Source of the DNA: Burkholderiales bacterium
GTDB lineage: Bacteria > Pseudomonadota > Gammaproteobacteria > Burkholderiales > Burkholderiaceae_C
Assembly (NCBI GenBank): GCA_947450745.1
Contig: CANFYD010000292.1
Coordinates: 1 to 5,567, forward strand
Reading direction: 5' to 3'
DNA length: 5,567 nt
Shown here: piece by piece, positions 1 to 5,567 of the stretch
Position numbering within the stretch: the stretch's first letter is position 1
Layout: the number at the start of each line of letters is the position of its first letter
Program-made: the position numbers and the translations under genes
Notes under the pieces: generated by a model
Databases searched by the model: none
Seen by the model: the letters and a program-made list of their open reading frames with translations, nothing else
What the model was told of the DNA's origin: nothing

Positions 1-2
1 AC

Positions 3-1388
3 GCCGCACAGCAGATCAGCCAGCTCGACCCCGACTCACTGGGCCGGCGCGCCCGCGCCCTGCACCTGATGGGCGAGGTGGCCGAAAAGCGCGGCAAGCT
101 CGATGAAGCGAGCCGCATGTTTGGCGATGCCGCCCAGACCACGGCCGAGTTGCTGGCCCGCGCTCCGCAAGACGGGCAGCGCTTGTTCGACCATGCGCAA
201 AGCGTCTACTGGGTCGGCTATATGGATAAGCAACGCGGGCAACTGCCAGAATCGATGCAGCAGTTCGAACGCTATCTGGCCTTGGCCCAGCAGTTGGCGC
301 AGGCCTACCCGGCCCAACTGGAATGGCAAAAAGAGCTGGGCTACGCCAACGCCAACCTGGGCGTGATGTCGATCGACCAGCAGCCCACGAGCGCCTTGGC
401 CTACCACCAAGCTGCGCAAGCCGTCTGGCAACGGCTGGTGGCGGGCGCCCCCGAAGTGCGCTTCAACCAAGCCAACTCGCTGGGCTGGACAGCCAAGGCG
501 CACGGCAGCATGGGCAACTACGCCGCAGCGCTGGCGGCCGAGCAGCAAAAGCTGGCGGTGCTCAACAGCATGCCGGATGCCACCACCAACCGCCGCGTGC
601 AACATCTGATCGGCAATGCCTATTACGAAAGTGGCCGGATGCAGTTCTATTTGGGGGATACGGGGGCGGCGCTGGTCAACACGCGGCAAGCGGTGGCGCT
701 GATGCAGGCGCTGGTGGACAGTGACGGCAGCAATCTGGACTGGCTGGGCCAGTTCAGCGTCTTGCGGCTGGGCTTGATCGACATCCAGACGGCTCACGCC
801 CAACAAACCGGCCAAGCGAGCCAGACGGGCCAGACGAGCCAGACGAGCCAAACAGGCCCTAGCAGCGCGCCCGACCCGCGCCAGTCGCTACAACAATTGA
901 GGGCCGACATAGCCCGGCTGATGGCCGCCGACGCCGACAAGCTGGAGTGGCATTGCAATTTGCCCGCCCGCTTGCTGCTGGCCAGCCTGCCCTACCGCAG
1001 CGACGCCGAGCTGCAAACCGCTGCTCAGCGCTTTCTGGCCGAGATGCAATTGCTGACCGACAAAGGCCGGGTCTTCAAGTTCGAACAAGCCAACCTCATC
1101 GCCAGCGTGGAGGTGATGTTGGGCGACTTGCTGGCCCACCAGCCGGCAGCCCAAGCTCAAGCCCAGGCACGCATGCATTGGCAGGCGGCGGCGGCCCGGA
1201 TGCAAACAGCCAGCGATGGCGACAGCAACTTCCGCGCCGTGGCTTTGTGGGGTCAGGCCAAATTCCAATTGAATGAGTTTGAAGCGGCGCAGGCCGCCGC
1301 GGCAAAAGTAGCCGCGTCCGCCTTTCGACATCCGGACTATCTGAAGCTGCAGCGCTTGCTGGAAAGGCGCAGCGCCGAAATGAACTGA
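3..1388 (+). CDS. TPR-repeat protein, C-terminal part (5' end outside window)
   Basis: The reading frame is open from the first complete codon at base 3, and the first ATG at 69 has no convincing ribosome site, so this is the 3' part of a larger gene; 461 residues are visible. The protein is almost wholly alpha-helical, rich in Ala, Gln and Leu, with amphipathic helix pairs repeating about every 44 residues, typical of TPR arrays. Three repeats carry an L-(E/D)-W motif (bases 318-326, 735-743, 942-950). A Gly/Ser-Gln-Thr linker (about 801-860) separates the main array from a last helical block. No catalytic motif, signal peptide or membrane segment is visible. Long TPR arrays of this kind often follow a Ser/Thr kinase, STAND ATPase, CHAT or TIR domain in proteobacteria; which one applies cannot be seen here. 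The downstream small gene lies 68 bp away on the same strand and may be co-transcribed. TPR assignment is fairly sure; the role is unknown. Confidence 0.8.
   Translation, partial: AAQQISQLDPDSLGRRARALHLMGEVAEKRGKLDEASRMFGDAAQTTAELLARAPQDGQRLFDHAQSVYWVGYMDKQRGQLPESMQQFERYLALAQQLAQAYPAQLEWQKELGYANANLGVMSIDQQPTSALAYHQAAQAVWQRLVAGAPEVRFNQANSLGWTAKAHGSMGNYAAALAAEQQKLAVLNSMPDATTNRRVQHLIGNAYYESGRMQFYLGDTGAALVNTRQAVALMQALVDSDGSNLDWLGQFSVLRLGLIDIQTAHAQQTGQASQTGQTSQTSQTGPSSAPDPRQSLQQLRADIARLMAADADKLEWHCNLPARLLLASLPYRSDAELQTAAQRFLAEMQLLTDKGRVFKFEQANLIASVEVMLGDLLAHQPAAQAQAQARMHWQAAAARMQTASDGDSNFRAVALWGQAKFQLNEFEAAQAAAAKVAASAFRHPDYLKLQRLLERRSAEMN
801..854 (+). repeat. 9-bp coding minisatellite in the TPR protein linker
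   Basis: Five consecutive 9-bp units of the form (a/g)gccagacg, with small changes, run from 810 to 854; a related degenerate unit precedes them at 801. They are in frame and encode (G/S)-Q-(A/T) tripeptides, giving a flexible polar linker between helical blocks. Gain or loss of a unit would keep the frame, so the linker length may vary between strains. Confidence 0.75.
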
Positions 1389-1396
1389 AATGAACT
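1377..1396 (+). repeat. 10-bp perfect tandem duplication over the TPR gene stop codon
   Basis: The unit gaaatgaact occurs twice back to back (1377-1386 and 1387-1396). The first copy, with the first two bases of the second, contains the last codons and the TGA stop. Removing one copy would leave the same protein end, so the duplication is neutral for the protein and looks like a simple slippage event. Confidence 0.7.
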
Positions 1397-1444
1397 GAAT
1401 AACGCGCAAAACACCCACGCCCGCGCTCACACCTCAAGCAACCC

Positions 1445-1450
1445 AAGGAG
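1445..1450 (+). promoter_or_regulatory. Shine-Dalgarno site fixing a TTG start
   Basis: AAGGAG lies 6 bases before TTG at 1457-1459. It is the only strong ribosome site near the 5' end of the small downstream gene, and there is no in-frame ATG near the N-terminus, so it decides the unusual start. Confidence 0.75.
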
Positions 1451-1456
1451 CACCCT

Positions 1457-1804
1457 TTGATCCCCGCCGACAAACCCGTTTTCAGCTTCACCGTCTCGGC
1501 CAGCGACGCCACCGACCCACCGACCGCCACTTGCAGCCCGGAATTCGTCAGCGTCAGCGCGCGCAATGCGCTGATCGAGTTCGAGTTGGTGACACCCGGC
1601 TACAGCTTCGACCCGGACGCGCCGATCACCTTCAATGACAGCACGACCGATTTCCCCGACCTCTGGGTCATCAGCGCCACGCAGCTCAGCGTGCGTGACC
1701 GCTGCACGACGGCCGGCAAGTTCGCCTTCACCCTGCATTTGGTCGAAGACAGCAGCGGCAAAGCGTTCAAGGTGGACCCGTTGATCGTCAACGAGCCGGA
1801 CTGA
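1457..1804 (+). CDS. Small acidic beta-rich protein, probable DP-EP (DUF1888) family
   Basis: The product is 115 residues and starts at TTG behind AAGGAG. It has no signal peptide or membrane segment, so it is probably cytosolic. The sequence alternates hydrophobic and polar residues in short stretches divided by Pro, Asp and Gly, as in a compact beta-sandwich. Two cysteines are present (C26, C83). The end carries D107-P108 and E113-P114 in the context VDPLIVNEP, which matches what I recall of the DP-EP family, a group of unknown function. The family call rests on this tail motif, size and strand pattern and has not been checked by profile search. It follows the TPR gene by 68 bp on the same strand, so a shared transcript is plausible; no clear promoter is seen in the gap. 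Its 3' end overlaps the convergent kinase gene by 17 bp. A role as partner or accessory of the TPR protein is only inference. Confidence 0.72.
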   Translation: MIPADKPVFSFTVSASDATDPPTATCSPEFVSVSARNALIEFELVTPGYSFDPDAPITFNDSTTDFPDLWVISATQLSVRDRCTTAGKFAFTLHLVEDSSGKAFKVDPLIVNEPD

Positions 1805-3218
1805 CTGGGAAGCCGGGCGGCGGCGGGGCCGGGAATTCGACGCTGACCTCCAGCCCGCCCAGCGCCGCACTGCGGCCCAGCTGCACGCGCGCCTGATGCA
1901 CGCTTGCAATGCGCCGGACGATGGACCAGCCCAGGCCGCTGCCGCTCTGGCCCGCTTGGGTCGACCCCAACACCCTGAAAAAGCGCTCGCCCAGCCGCGC
2001 CAAGTCGGCCTCCGCCAGCCCCGGCCCGCTGTCGGCCACTTGCAGCCAAGCGTGATCGCCCCGCCATTGCAGCGTGACCTGAATGCGCGCGCCGGCCGGG
2101 CTGTAGCGCAGCGCGTTGTCCACCAGGTTGCGCAACAGCACGGCCAGCAGGGTGTCGTCCCCGGCCACCACGCAAGCCGACTCGGCGCTCGCACTCTCCT
2201 CAGCGTCTTCCAGCGCCAGCGCTTGCTGCTTCTGCAAAGCGGCCGGAGCCAGCTCGGCCAGCACCCGGCGCAGCAGGCTGCGCAGCGCCACCGGCGCGGT
2301 CGGCAGCGCGTTTGTAGCTTCCAGTCGCGCCAGCGTCAGCAGTTGTTCGACCAAACGGGTGGCACGGTCGCAGCCTTGCAGCGTCGCTTCCAGCGCATGC
2401 CGGCGGGCCGCAGCATCCGGCGCGCCCAGCGCCACCTGCGCCTGCGCGCGGATGGCGGCCAGCGGCGTGCGCAACTCGTGGGCGGCGTCGGCGGTGAAGC
2501 GGCGCTCGGCCGTCAGCCGCTCGGCCATGCGCAAGAACAATTGGTTCAGCGCCGCCAGCATCGGCTTGACCTCGGCCGGCGTGCGCGCCAGGCTCAGCGC
2601 CTGCAAGTCTTGCGGCGAGCGCTCGGCCAAGCGGTGACCCAGCTCGCGCAGCGGCCCGGTCTCCCGCCACACCGCCCACCACACGGCCAAGGCCAGCAAG
2701 GGCAGTGCCAGCAGCATCGGCCACAGCGCGCCGCGCAACACGGCCCACAAAATGGATGCCCGCGACTGCTGCTGTTCGCCCACATAAACCTGCACATCCC
2801 GCTCGGCCCCATGGGCGGCAAAGACACGCCAGCTCAGGCCGTCCAGAGTTACCGTCTTGAAGCCGCTGCGGAAATCCTCGTCCAACGCCACCATCGGTGT
2901 GCGCGGGGCGTTGGTCGAACGCAAGACCAACTGCCCGTCATGAAAAACCTGAAAAGCCACCCGCGTGGCGTAACGGTGCAGCGCCGGGGTATCAACGGCT
3001 TCGTCGTCATCATCACCTTCGTGGGGAGCGCGAGCTTGCTGCGCCACCAGCAGACTGGCCGCTTGCGCCAAATGGGCATCCAGCAATTCGTCCAGTTCAT
3101 GCCGACCGTCAAACCAGATCGTCGCAGCAATCGCCACCCAGACGCACAACACCAGCGCCAGCACCAGCGCAACCAGTCGCCCTTGCAATGATTGCGGAAA
3201 ACCTGTGTTGAGCTTCAT
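1788..3218 (-). CDS. QseC/PmrB-like sensor histidine kinase
   Basis: This 476-residue inner-membrane kinase has a complete domain order: TM1 (about 14-36), a periplasmic sensor region (37-155), TM2 (about 156-184), a HAMP-like linker, a HisKA box FTADAAHELRTPLAA with phospho-acceptor H247, and a HATPase_c domain. The ATPase shows the N box (LLRNLVDNALRYSP, N364/N368), G1 (DSGPG, 396-400), F box (ERFFRV, 411-416) and G2 (GSGLG, 426-430). All catalytic motifs are intact. The periplasmic part bears an acidic cluster, HEGDDDDEAVD (66-76), which could bind a cation. The signal is unknown. The ATG overlaps the regulator's TGA as ATGA and has only a weak ribosome site of its own, so translation is probably coupled. 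Being encoded with the SHP-DHC-cytochrome b genes, it most likely senses a condition linked to them. A Pro-rich tail after residue 463 extends into the convergent gene. Kinase call is secure; QseC orthology is not. Confidence 0.95.
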   Translation of the reverse strand: MKLNTGFPQSLQGRLVALVLALVLCVWVAIAATIWFDGRHELDELLDAHLAQAASLLVAQQARAPHEGDDDDEAVDTPALHRYATRVAFQVFHDGQLVLRSTNAPRTPMVALDEDFRSGFKTVTLDGLSWRVFAAHGAERDVQVYVGEQQQSRASILWAVLRGALWPMLLALPLLALAVWWAVWRETGPLRELGHRLAERSPQDLQALSLARTPAEVKPMLAALNQLFLRMAERLTAERRFTADAAHELRTPLAAIRAQAQVALGAPDAAARRHALEATLQGCDRATRLVEQLLTLARLEATNALPTAPVALRSLLRRVLAELAPAALQKQQALALEDAEESASAESACVVAGDDTLLAVLLRNLVDNALRYSPAGARIQVTLQWRGDHAWLQVADSGPGLAEADLARLGERFFRVLGSTQAGQSGSGLGWSIVRRIASVHQARVQLGRSAALGGLEVSVEFPAPPPPGFPVSPAR

Positions 3219-3892
3219 CGGGCGGCGTCCCGCAGCAGGCAATAGCCGACGCCGCGCACCGTCTGTATCAGCTCCGCACCCAGCTTGCGGCGCAGGTGGT
3301 GGACATGCACCTCGACGGCGTTGCTGTCGACCTCCTGCCCCCAGCTGTACAGCTGCTGCTCCAGTTGCTCGCGCGACAGCACCCGACCGGCGCTGAGCAT
3401 CAGCACCTGCAGCAAGTCGAACTCGCGGGTGGACAGGGTGACCGGCAAGCCGTCCCGCGTCACCGTGCGGGCGGCAGGGTCCAGCGCGATGTTCTGGGCG
3501 CACAACAGCTCTTGCGTCTGCCCGTTGGCACGCCGCACCAGCGCGCGCAAGCGGGCCCCCAACTCGAACAAATCGACCGGCTTGAGGACGTAATCGTCGG
3601 CCCCCAAGTCGAGGCCACGGATGCGATCCGCCACCGTGTCGCGGGCGGTCAGCACCAGCACCGGCAGCTTGATGCCGCTGCGCCGCAGGTCGGCCAGCAC
3701 GGCCAGCCCGTCCTTCAACGGCAGGCCGAGGTCGAGCACGGCGGCCGCATATTGGTCCTGCGGCATGGCTCGCAACTCGCGTTCCGCCGCCTGCCCGTCG
3801 CGCACCCAATCGACCTGGAAACCCTGCTGGCGCAGACCGGCCTGCAAGCCGTCACCCAACAGCCCATCGTCTTCAGCAAGGAGGATTCGCAT
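3215..3892 (-). CDS. QseB/PmrA-like response regulator (OmpR family)
   Basis: The 225-residue protein has an N-terminal receiver domain (about 1-118) with the acidic pocket E7-D8-D9, phospho-acceptor D54, T82, and K104-P105, all as expected for an active regulator. The C-terminal winged helix-turn-helix (about 127-222) has the recognition helix around residues 190-204, SNAVEVHVHHLRRKL, which is typical of QseB/PmrA-type regulators. The ATG at 3892 has a close AAGG; an in-frame stop eight codons upstream limits any earlier start. It begins 20 bp after the cytochrome b stop and ends in an ATGA overlap with the kinase, its cognate partner. The likely target is the box at the right edge of the window before the SHP gene, which fits this regulator subclass. 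Family and pairing are clear; the regulon is inferred. Confidence 0.96.
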   Translation of the reverse strand: MRILLAEDDGLLGDGLQAGLRQQGFQVDWVRDGQAAERELRAMPQDQYAAAVLDLGLPLKDGLAVLADLRRSGIKLPVLVLTARDTVADRIRGLDLGADDYVLKPVDLFELGARLRALVRRANGQTQELLCAQNIALDPAARTVTRDGLPVTLSTREFDLLQVLMLSAGRVLSREQLEQQLYSWGQEVDSNAVEVHVHHLRRKLGAELIQTVRGVGYCLLRDAAR

Positions 3893-3912
3893 GGCCTTGA
3901 TTGTGCGTGCGC

Positions 3913-4665
3913 TCAGTCATCGTCATGTTGGCGAGCGCTGGCGGCCGGCCGGTCCAGCGGGCCGAGATCGGCCGGGGCGGTCTGCCATTGCCAATACCAG
4001 AAGGCGGCCACCGCAGCCACGATCAGCAGGGCTACCGGCGTCAGCGGGCGCTTGACCAAGTCCGGCCCACGGCCGGGCGTCTTGCCAGTGAGCATCGGCA
4101 GCGCATGGTTTTGGCGGCGCAGCAGGCTGACCAACAGGATCAAACCCAGATGCGCCAGCACCACCGCCAGCGCCACGTCGCCCAGCGCGCCGTGTACATC
4201 CTCAACCCATTCGCCCAGCCATTGCTGTTCCAGCGTCAAGCCGCTGGCTGCGGCGAACAGCGACGCGCCGAGCACCGCCACCACCGCCAGCGTGTTCAGC
4301 CCGGCATAGCTGGCCAGCAAATTGCCGCGCCCCGCAGGCCAAGCCTTCAGCTGCCGAGGCAGGCCCATCAACTTGCTGCTCCAGGCGCGCCAGCGGCTGC
4401 GCTGCGGGCCGACCAAGCTCCAGAGCAAGCGGAACAGCACCAGCCCCAGCACGGTGTAGCCCAAGGTGAAGTGCAGCAATTGCCAGCGCTCACTCTCGGC
4501 CGACAGGTAGGCACCGGTAAAGCTGAAGGCCAGCAGCCAGTGCAGCACGCGCGTCGGCGCGTCGATGATGCGGCGCGAACCAGGAGAGGTGCTCGGTGAG
4601 GCGGTCGCCAACGTCACCGGAGGCTCCGGGCTCAACTCAGCGGGGGATGCGGACAAGATCTTCAC
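3913..4665 (-). CDS. Membrane cytochrome b561 (Ni_hydr_CYTB type) of the SHP cluster
   Basis: The 250-residue dihaem membrane protein probably takes electrons from the quinol pool and passes them to the periplasmic c cytochromes encoded before it. It opens the family core with RRIIDAPTRVLHW (31-43), then four hydrophobic segments (about 38-56, 64-85, 122-142, 160-182) and a fifth near 209-228. Candidate haem ligands are H42 in segment 1, H65 at segment 2, H158 and H172 near segment 4. I chose GTG at 4665 because AAGGAG lies 6 bases before it; this makes a 29-bp overlap with the dihaem cytochrome gene and a 30-residue Pro/Ser-rich N-terminal tail. A second GTG at 4617, behind GGAG at 6 bases, would remove the overlap and shorten the tail by 16 residues. 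The C-terminus is acidic (DDD). Its neighbours, dihaem c and SHP, are the usual companions of this cytochrome b. Confidence 0.93.
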   Translation of the reverse strand: MKILSASPAELSPEPPVTLATASPSTSPGSRRIIDAPTRVLHWLLAFSFTGAYLSAESERWQLLHFTLGYTVLGLVLFRLLWSLVGPQRSRWRAWSSKLMGLPRQLKAWPAGRGNLLASYAGLNTLAVVAVLGASLFAAASGLTLEQQWLGEWVEDVHGALGDVALAVVLAHLGLILLVSLLRRQNHALPMLTGKTPGRGPDLVKRPLTPVALLIVAAVAAFWYWQWQTAPADLGPLDRPAASARQHDDD

Positions 4666-5095
4666 TGAAATCTCCTTTTTCGGCACCGCCATGGCAGGCG
4701 GCGCAGTTGGCGGCGCTCTTCACCGAGGCCCGTTTCCAGGCGGCGGCGGGTACTTCGTCGTGCTTGCGCACAAACCAGGCCGAGCGGGTGATGCGGTCTT
4801 CGGGCGGCACTTCGCGCACCCGCTTGTAGGTGCCGGCATTGGCCACCAACCAGCGGTTCAGCTCGCTGACGGTGGCCGGGTCCAGCGAGGCGTCAGTGCC
4901 GTAATGGGTGGGCAGGTTGGCCGTGATGCGCTGCCAGGACGCCGCCGGCAACATGCCCGGCGGATAAGCCAGGTGGCAGGCCGCACATTCCTGCTTATAG
5001 ACCGGCAATAGCGGCAGCACCGGGCGGGAGCGATCACCGTCCGCCAAGCTCAGGCCGGCAAGACTCAGCAATCCGAGAGATAGCAACAATTTCAT
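4637..5095 (-). CDS. dhc: Dihaem cytochrome c (DHC)
   Basis: The 152-residue periplasmic protein has a signal peptide (about 1-18, ending LSLA) and two haem-binding motifs, CAACH at 37-41 and CAACH at 131-135. H64 (LPTHYG) and H112 (RKHDEVP) are the likely distal ligands, giving two bis-His haems as known for DHC. The C-terminal GDFSEDLVRIPR also fits the family. In characterised SHP clusters DHC is the electron donor to SHP, taking electrons from the membrane cytochrome b. The ATG at 5095 is chosen because GAGG lies 6 bases before it and the signal peptide begins directly there; a TTG four codons upstream lacks a ribosome site. It starts 16 bp after the SHP stop and overlaps the cytochrome b gene by 29 bp. 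Confidence 0.93.
   Translation of the reverse strand: MKLLLSLGLLSLAGLSLADGDRSRPVLPLLPVYKQECAACHLAYPPGMLPAASWQRITANLPTHYGTDASLDPATVSELNRWLVANAGTYKRVREVPPEDRITRSAWFVRKHDEVPAAAWKRASVKSAANCAACHGGAEKGDFSEDLVRIPR
4672..4677 (-). promoter_or_regulatory. Shine-Dalgarno site inside the dihaem cytochrome gene, for cytochrome b
   Basis: AAGGAG on the - strand precedes GTG at 4665 by 6 bases. It lies within codons for K-G-D near the end of the dihaem cytochrome c, where glycine uses GGA although nearby glycines mostly use GGC. That codon choice supports selection for a ribosome site. Confidence 0.65.
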
Positions 5096-5101
5096 GGCGG
5101 G

Positions 5102-5105
5102 CCTC
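5102..5105 (-). promoter_or_regulatory. Shine-Dalgarno site for the dihaem cytochrome gene
   Basis: GAGG on the - strand lies 6 bases before ATG at 5095. It overlaps the alternative TTG at 5107, so it supports the ATG and argues against the longer form. Confidence 0.55.
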
Positions 5106-5111
5106 AATATT

Positions 5112-5510
5112 TCAGGGTTTCAAGGACATCAACCAGCTCAGCACGTCGGCCTTCTCGGCGGCCGTGCATTCGCGGGACAACACGTCTTTGCAGTTGCGAC
5201 GGAACCATTTCTCCGCCTTCGCCGGGTCGGTAAAGCGCTTCGGGTTGAAGCCGGGCGCCAGCGCATCGATGGCCTTGCCGGTGCTGGCGTGGCGGCCGGG
5301 CGCGATGGGCGATTCATGGTGGCAGGAGGCACAACTCCATTCGCCGCCCTGGCGCGTGACGAACAGCCGCTGGCCGCGCGCCGCATCGGCAGGTGCGCCG
5401 GCACTGGCGCTGTAGGCCGCCAACAGCTCGGCCGGGCTGGCTGCCTGAGCGGCTTGCAGGCTGATGCAGCACAGCAACAACAGCGGCCACCCTCGTTTTT
5501 TGATCTTCAT
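5112..5510 (-). CDS. shp: SHP, oxygen-binding monohaem cytochrome c (DUF1924 family)
   Basis: The 132-residue periplasmic protein has a basic-hydrophobic signal peptide (about 1-23, ending AQA) and one haem motif, CASCH (60-64). The later segment FNPKRFTDPAKAEKWFRRNC and the following KDVLSREC are characteristic of SHP (sphaeroides haem protein). In the characterised homologue from Rhodobacter sphaeroides an Asn next to a Cys is the unusual distal haem ligand, released on reduction so that O2 or NO can bind; here N106 beside C107 fits, with C115 as the probable disulfide partner. Function as an O2/NO-binding or oxidising terminal protein fed by DHC comes from the family and is not proved physiologically. 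It is the first gene of the operon, with AAGGAGG 7 bases before ATG. Confidence 0.94.
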   Translation of the reverse strand: MKIKKRGWPLLLLCCISLQAAQAASPAELLAAYSASAGAPADAARGQRLFVTRQGGEWSCASCHHESPIAPGRHASTGKAIDALAPGFNPKRFTDPAKAEKWFRRNCKDVLSRECTAAEKADVLSWLMSLKP

Positions 5511-5517
5511 GGCAAGT

Positions 5518-5524
5518 CCTCCTT
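5518..5524 (-). promoter_or_regulatory. Strong Shine-Dalgarno site for SHP
   Basis: AAGGAGG on the - strand lies 7 bases before ATG at 5510. It is the strongest ribosome site in the operon and fixes the SHP start, suggesting that SHP is made in larger amounts than the downstream proteins. Confidence 0.8.
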
Positions 5525-5534
5525 GTTGACGCCC

Positions 5535-5567
5535 ATCTTGCTGGCGGGGTCTTAGGGCTTTCTTAAA
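5535..5567 (-). promoter_or_regulatory. Putative PmrA/QseB-type box and promoter of the SHP operon
   Basis: On the - strand, TTTAAG (5567-5562), five bases, then CCTAAG (5556-5551) form a direct repeat with an 11-bp period. It matches the PmrA box (C/T)TTAA(G/T)-N5-(C/T)TTAA(G/T) at 11 of 12 positions. Ten bases downstream is CAAGAT (5540-5535), a weak -10 candidate; an activator site in place of a good -35 would be usual for an OmpR-family promoter. The leader before SHP would then be short and hold only the ribosome site. TTAA is very rare in this GC-rich window. The window ends at the box, so upstream elements are unseen. Confidence 0.6.

Noticed and set aside
36..851. Long open frame on the - strand opposite the TPR gene, beginning with a repeated MARLARLARLAR.
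   Set aside because: It is an antisense shadow: the repeat is the minisatellite read backwards, the composition is unnatural, and there is no ribosome site.
1389..1456. Gap between the TPR and DP-EP-like genes searched for a promoter or terminator.
   Set aside because: No convincing -35/-10 pair or stem with U-run is visible; only the 10-bp duplication and the ribosome site stand out.
1896..3191. 431-codon open frame on the + strand opposite the kinase gene.
   Set aside because: High GC content leaves antisense frames open. The translation is rich in Gln, Arg and His with no domain, while the - strand encodes a complete kinase.
3296..4309. 337-codon open frame on the + strand across the regulator and cytochrome b genes.
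   Set aside because: It spans two well-supported - strand genes and their junction and shows no recognisable protein features.
4618..4628. Inverted repeat CGGAG-G-CTCCG as a possible hairpin.
   Set aside because: A single-base loop is not workable and no U-run follows. It is better read as the GGAG before the alternative GTG.
4637..5107. Longer form of the dihaem cytochrome starting at TTG (5107).
   Set aside because: The TTG has no ribosome site, and its own bases form the GAGG that serves ATG at 5095. The added residues precede a normal signal peptide.
5461..5475. Cysteine pair in the SHP signal peptide as a possible lipobox.
   Set aside because: The cysteines lie within the hydrophobic core and a normal AQA cleavage site follows; family members are soluble periplasmic proteins.
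1..5567. tRNA or rRNA genes, CRISPR arrays, insertion sequences, or attachment sites.
   Set aside because: No matching structure, repeat-spacer pattern, transposase or terminal inverted repeat was seen.

Overview
The window is GC-rich with no gene-free stretch over 300 bases. Its protein families and long antisense shadow frames suggest a betaproteobacterium of the order Burkholderiales. That placement is inferred from composition and gene content, not from a marker gene.

Left part, + strand (about 1-1804). The window opens inside a TPR-rich protein whose N-terminus lies outside it. The visible part has about 44-residue helical repeats with a recurring L-E/D-W motif and a Gly/Ser-Gln-Thr linker encoded by a 9-bp minisatellite. 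After a 68-bp gap comes a small acidic beta-rich protein of 115 residues, starting at TTG behind a strong AAGGAG site and resembling the DP-EP (DUF1888) family. The function of this pair cannot be settled without the missing N-terminus.

Right part, - strand (about 5567 down to 1788). This is a compact five-gene operon. In transcription order it encodes SHP (oxygen-binding monohaem cytochrome c, DUF1924 type), DHC (dihaem cytochrome c), a membrane cytochrome b561, a QseB/PmrA-like response regulator and a QseC-like sensor histidine kinase. Gaps and overlaps are 16 bp, -29 bp, 20 bp and -4 bp, so co-transcription and translational coupling are likely. The expected electron path is quinol pool to cytochrome b to DHC to SHP, which binds O2 or NO in the periplasm. 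The two-component system in the same transcript probably controls the cluster.

The most informative regulatory feature is at the right edge. On the - strand, TTTAAG-N5-CCTAAG matches the PmrA/QseB direct-repeat box almost perfectly. It lies 40 bp before the SHP start codon and 10 bp before a weak -10 candidate. This suggests that the operon's own response regulator activates it from this site.

The two blocks converge, and the kinase gene runs 17 bp into the 3' end of the small DP-EP-like gene. No intrinsic terminator is visible between them.
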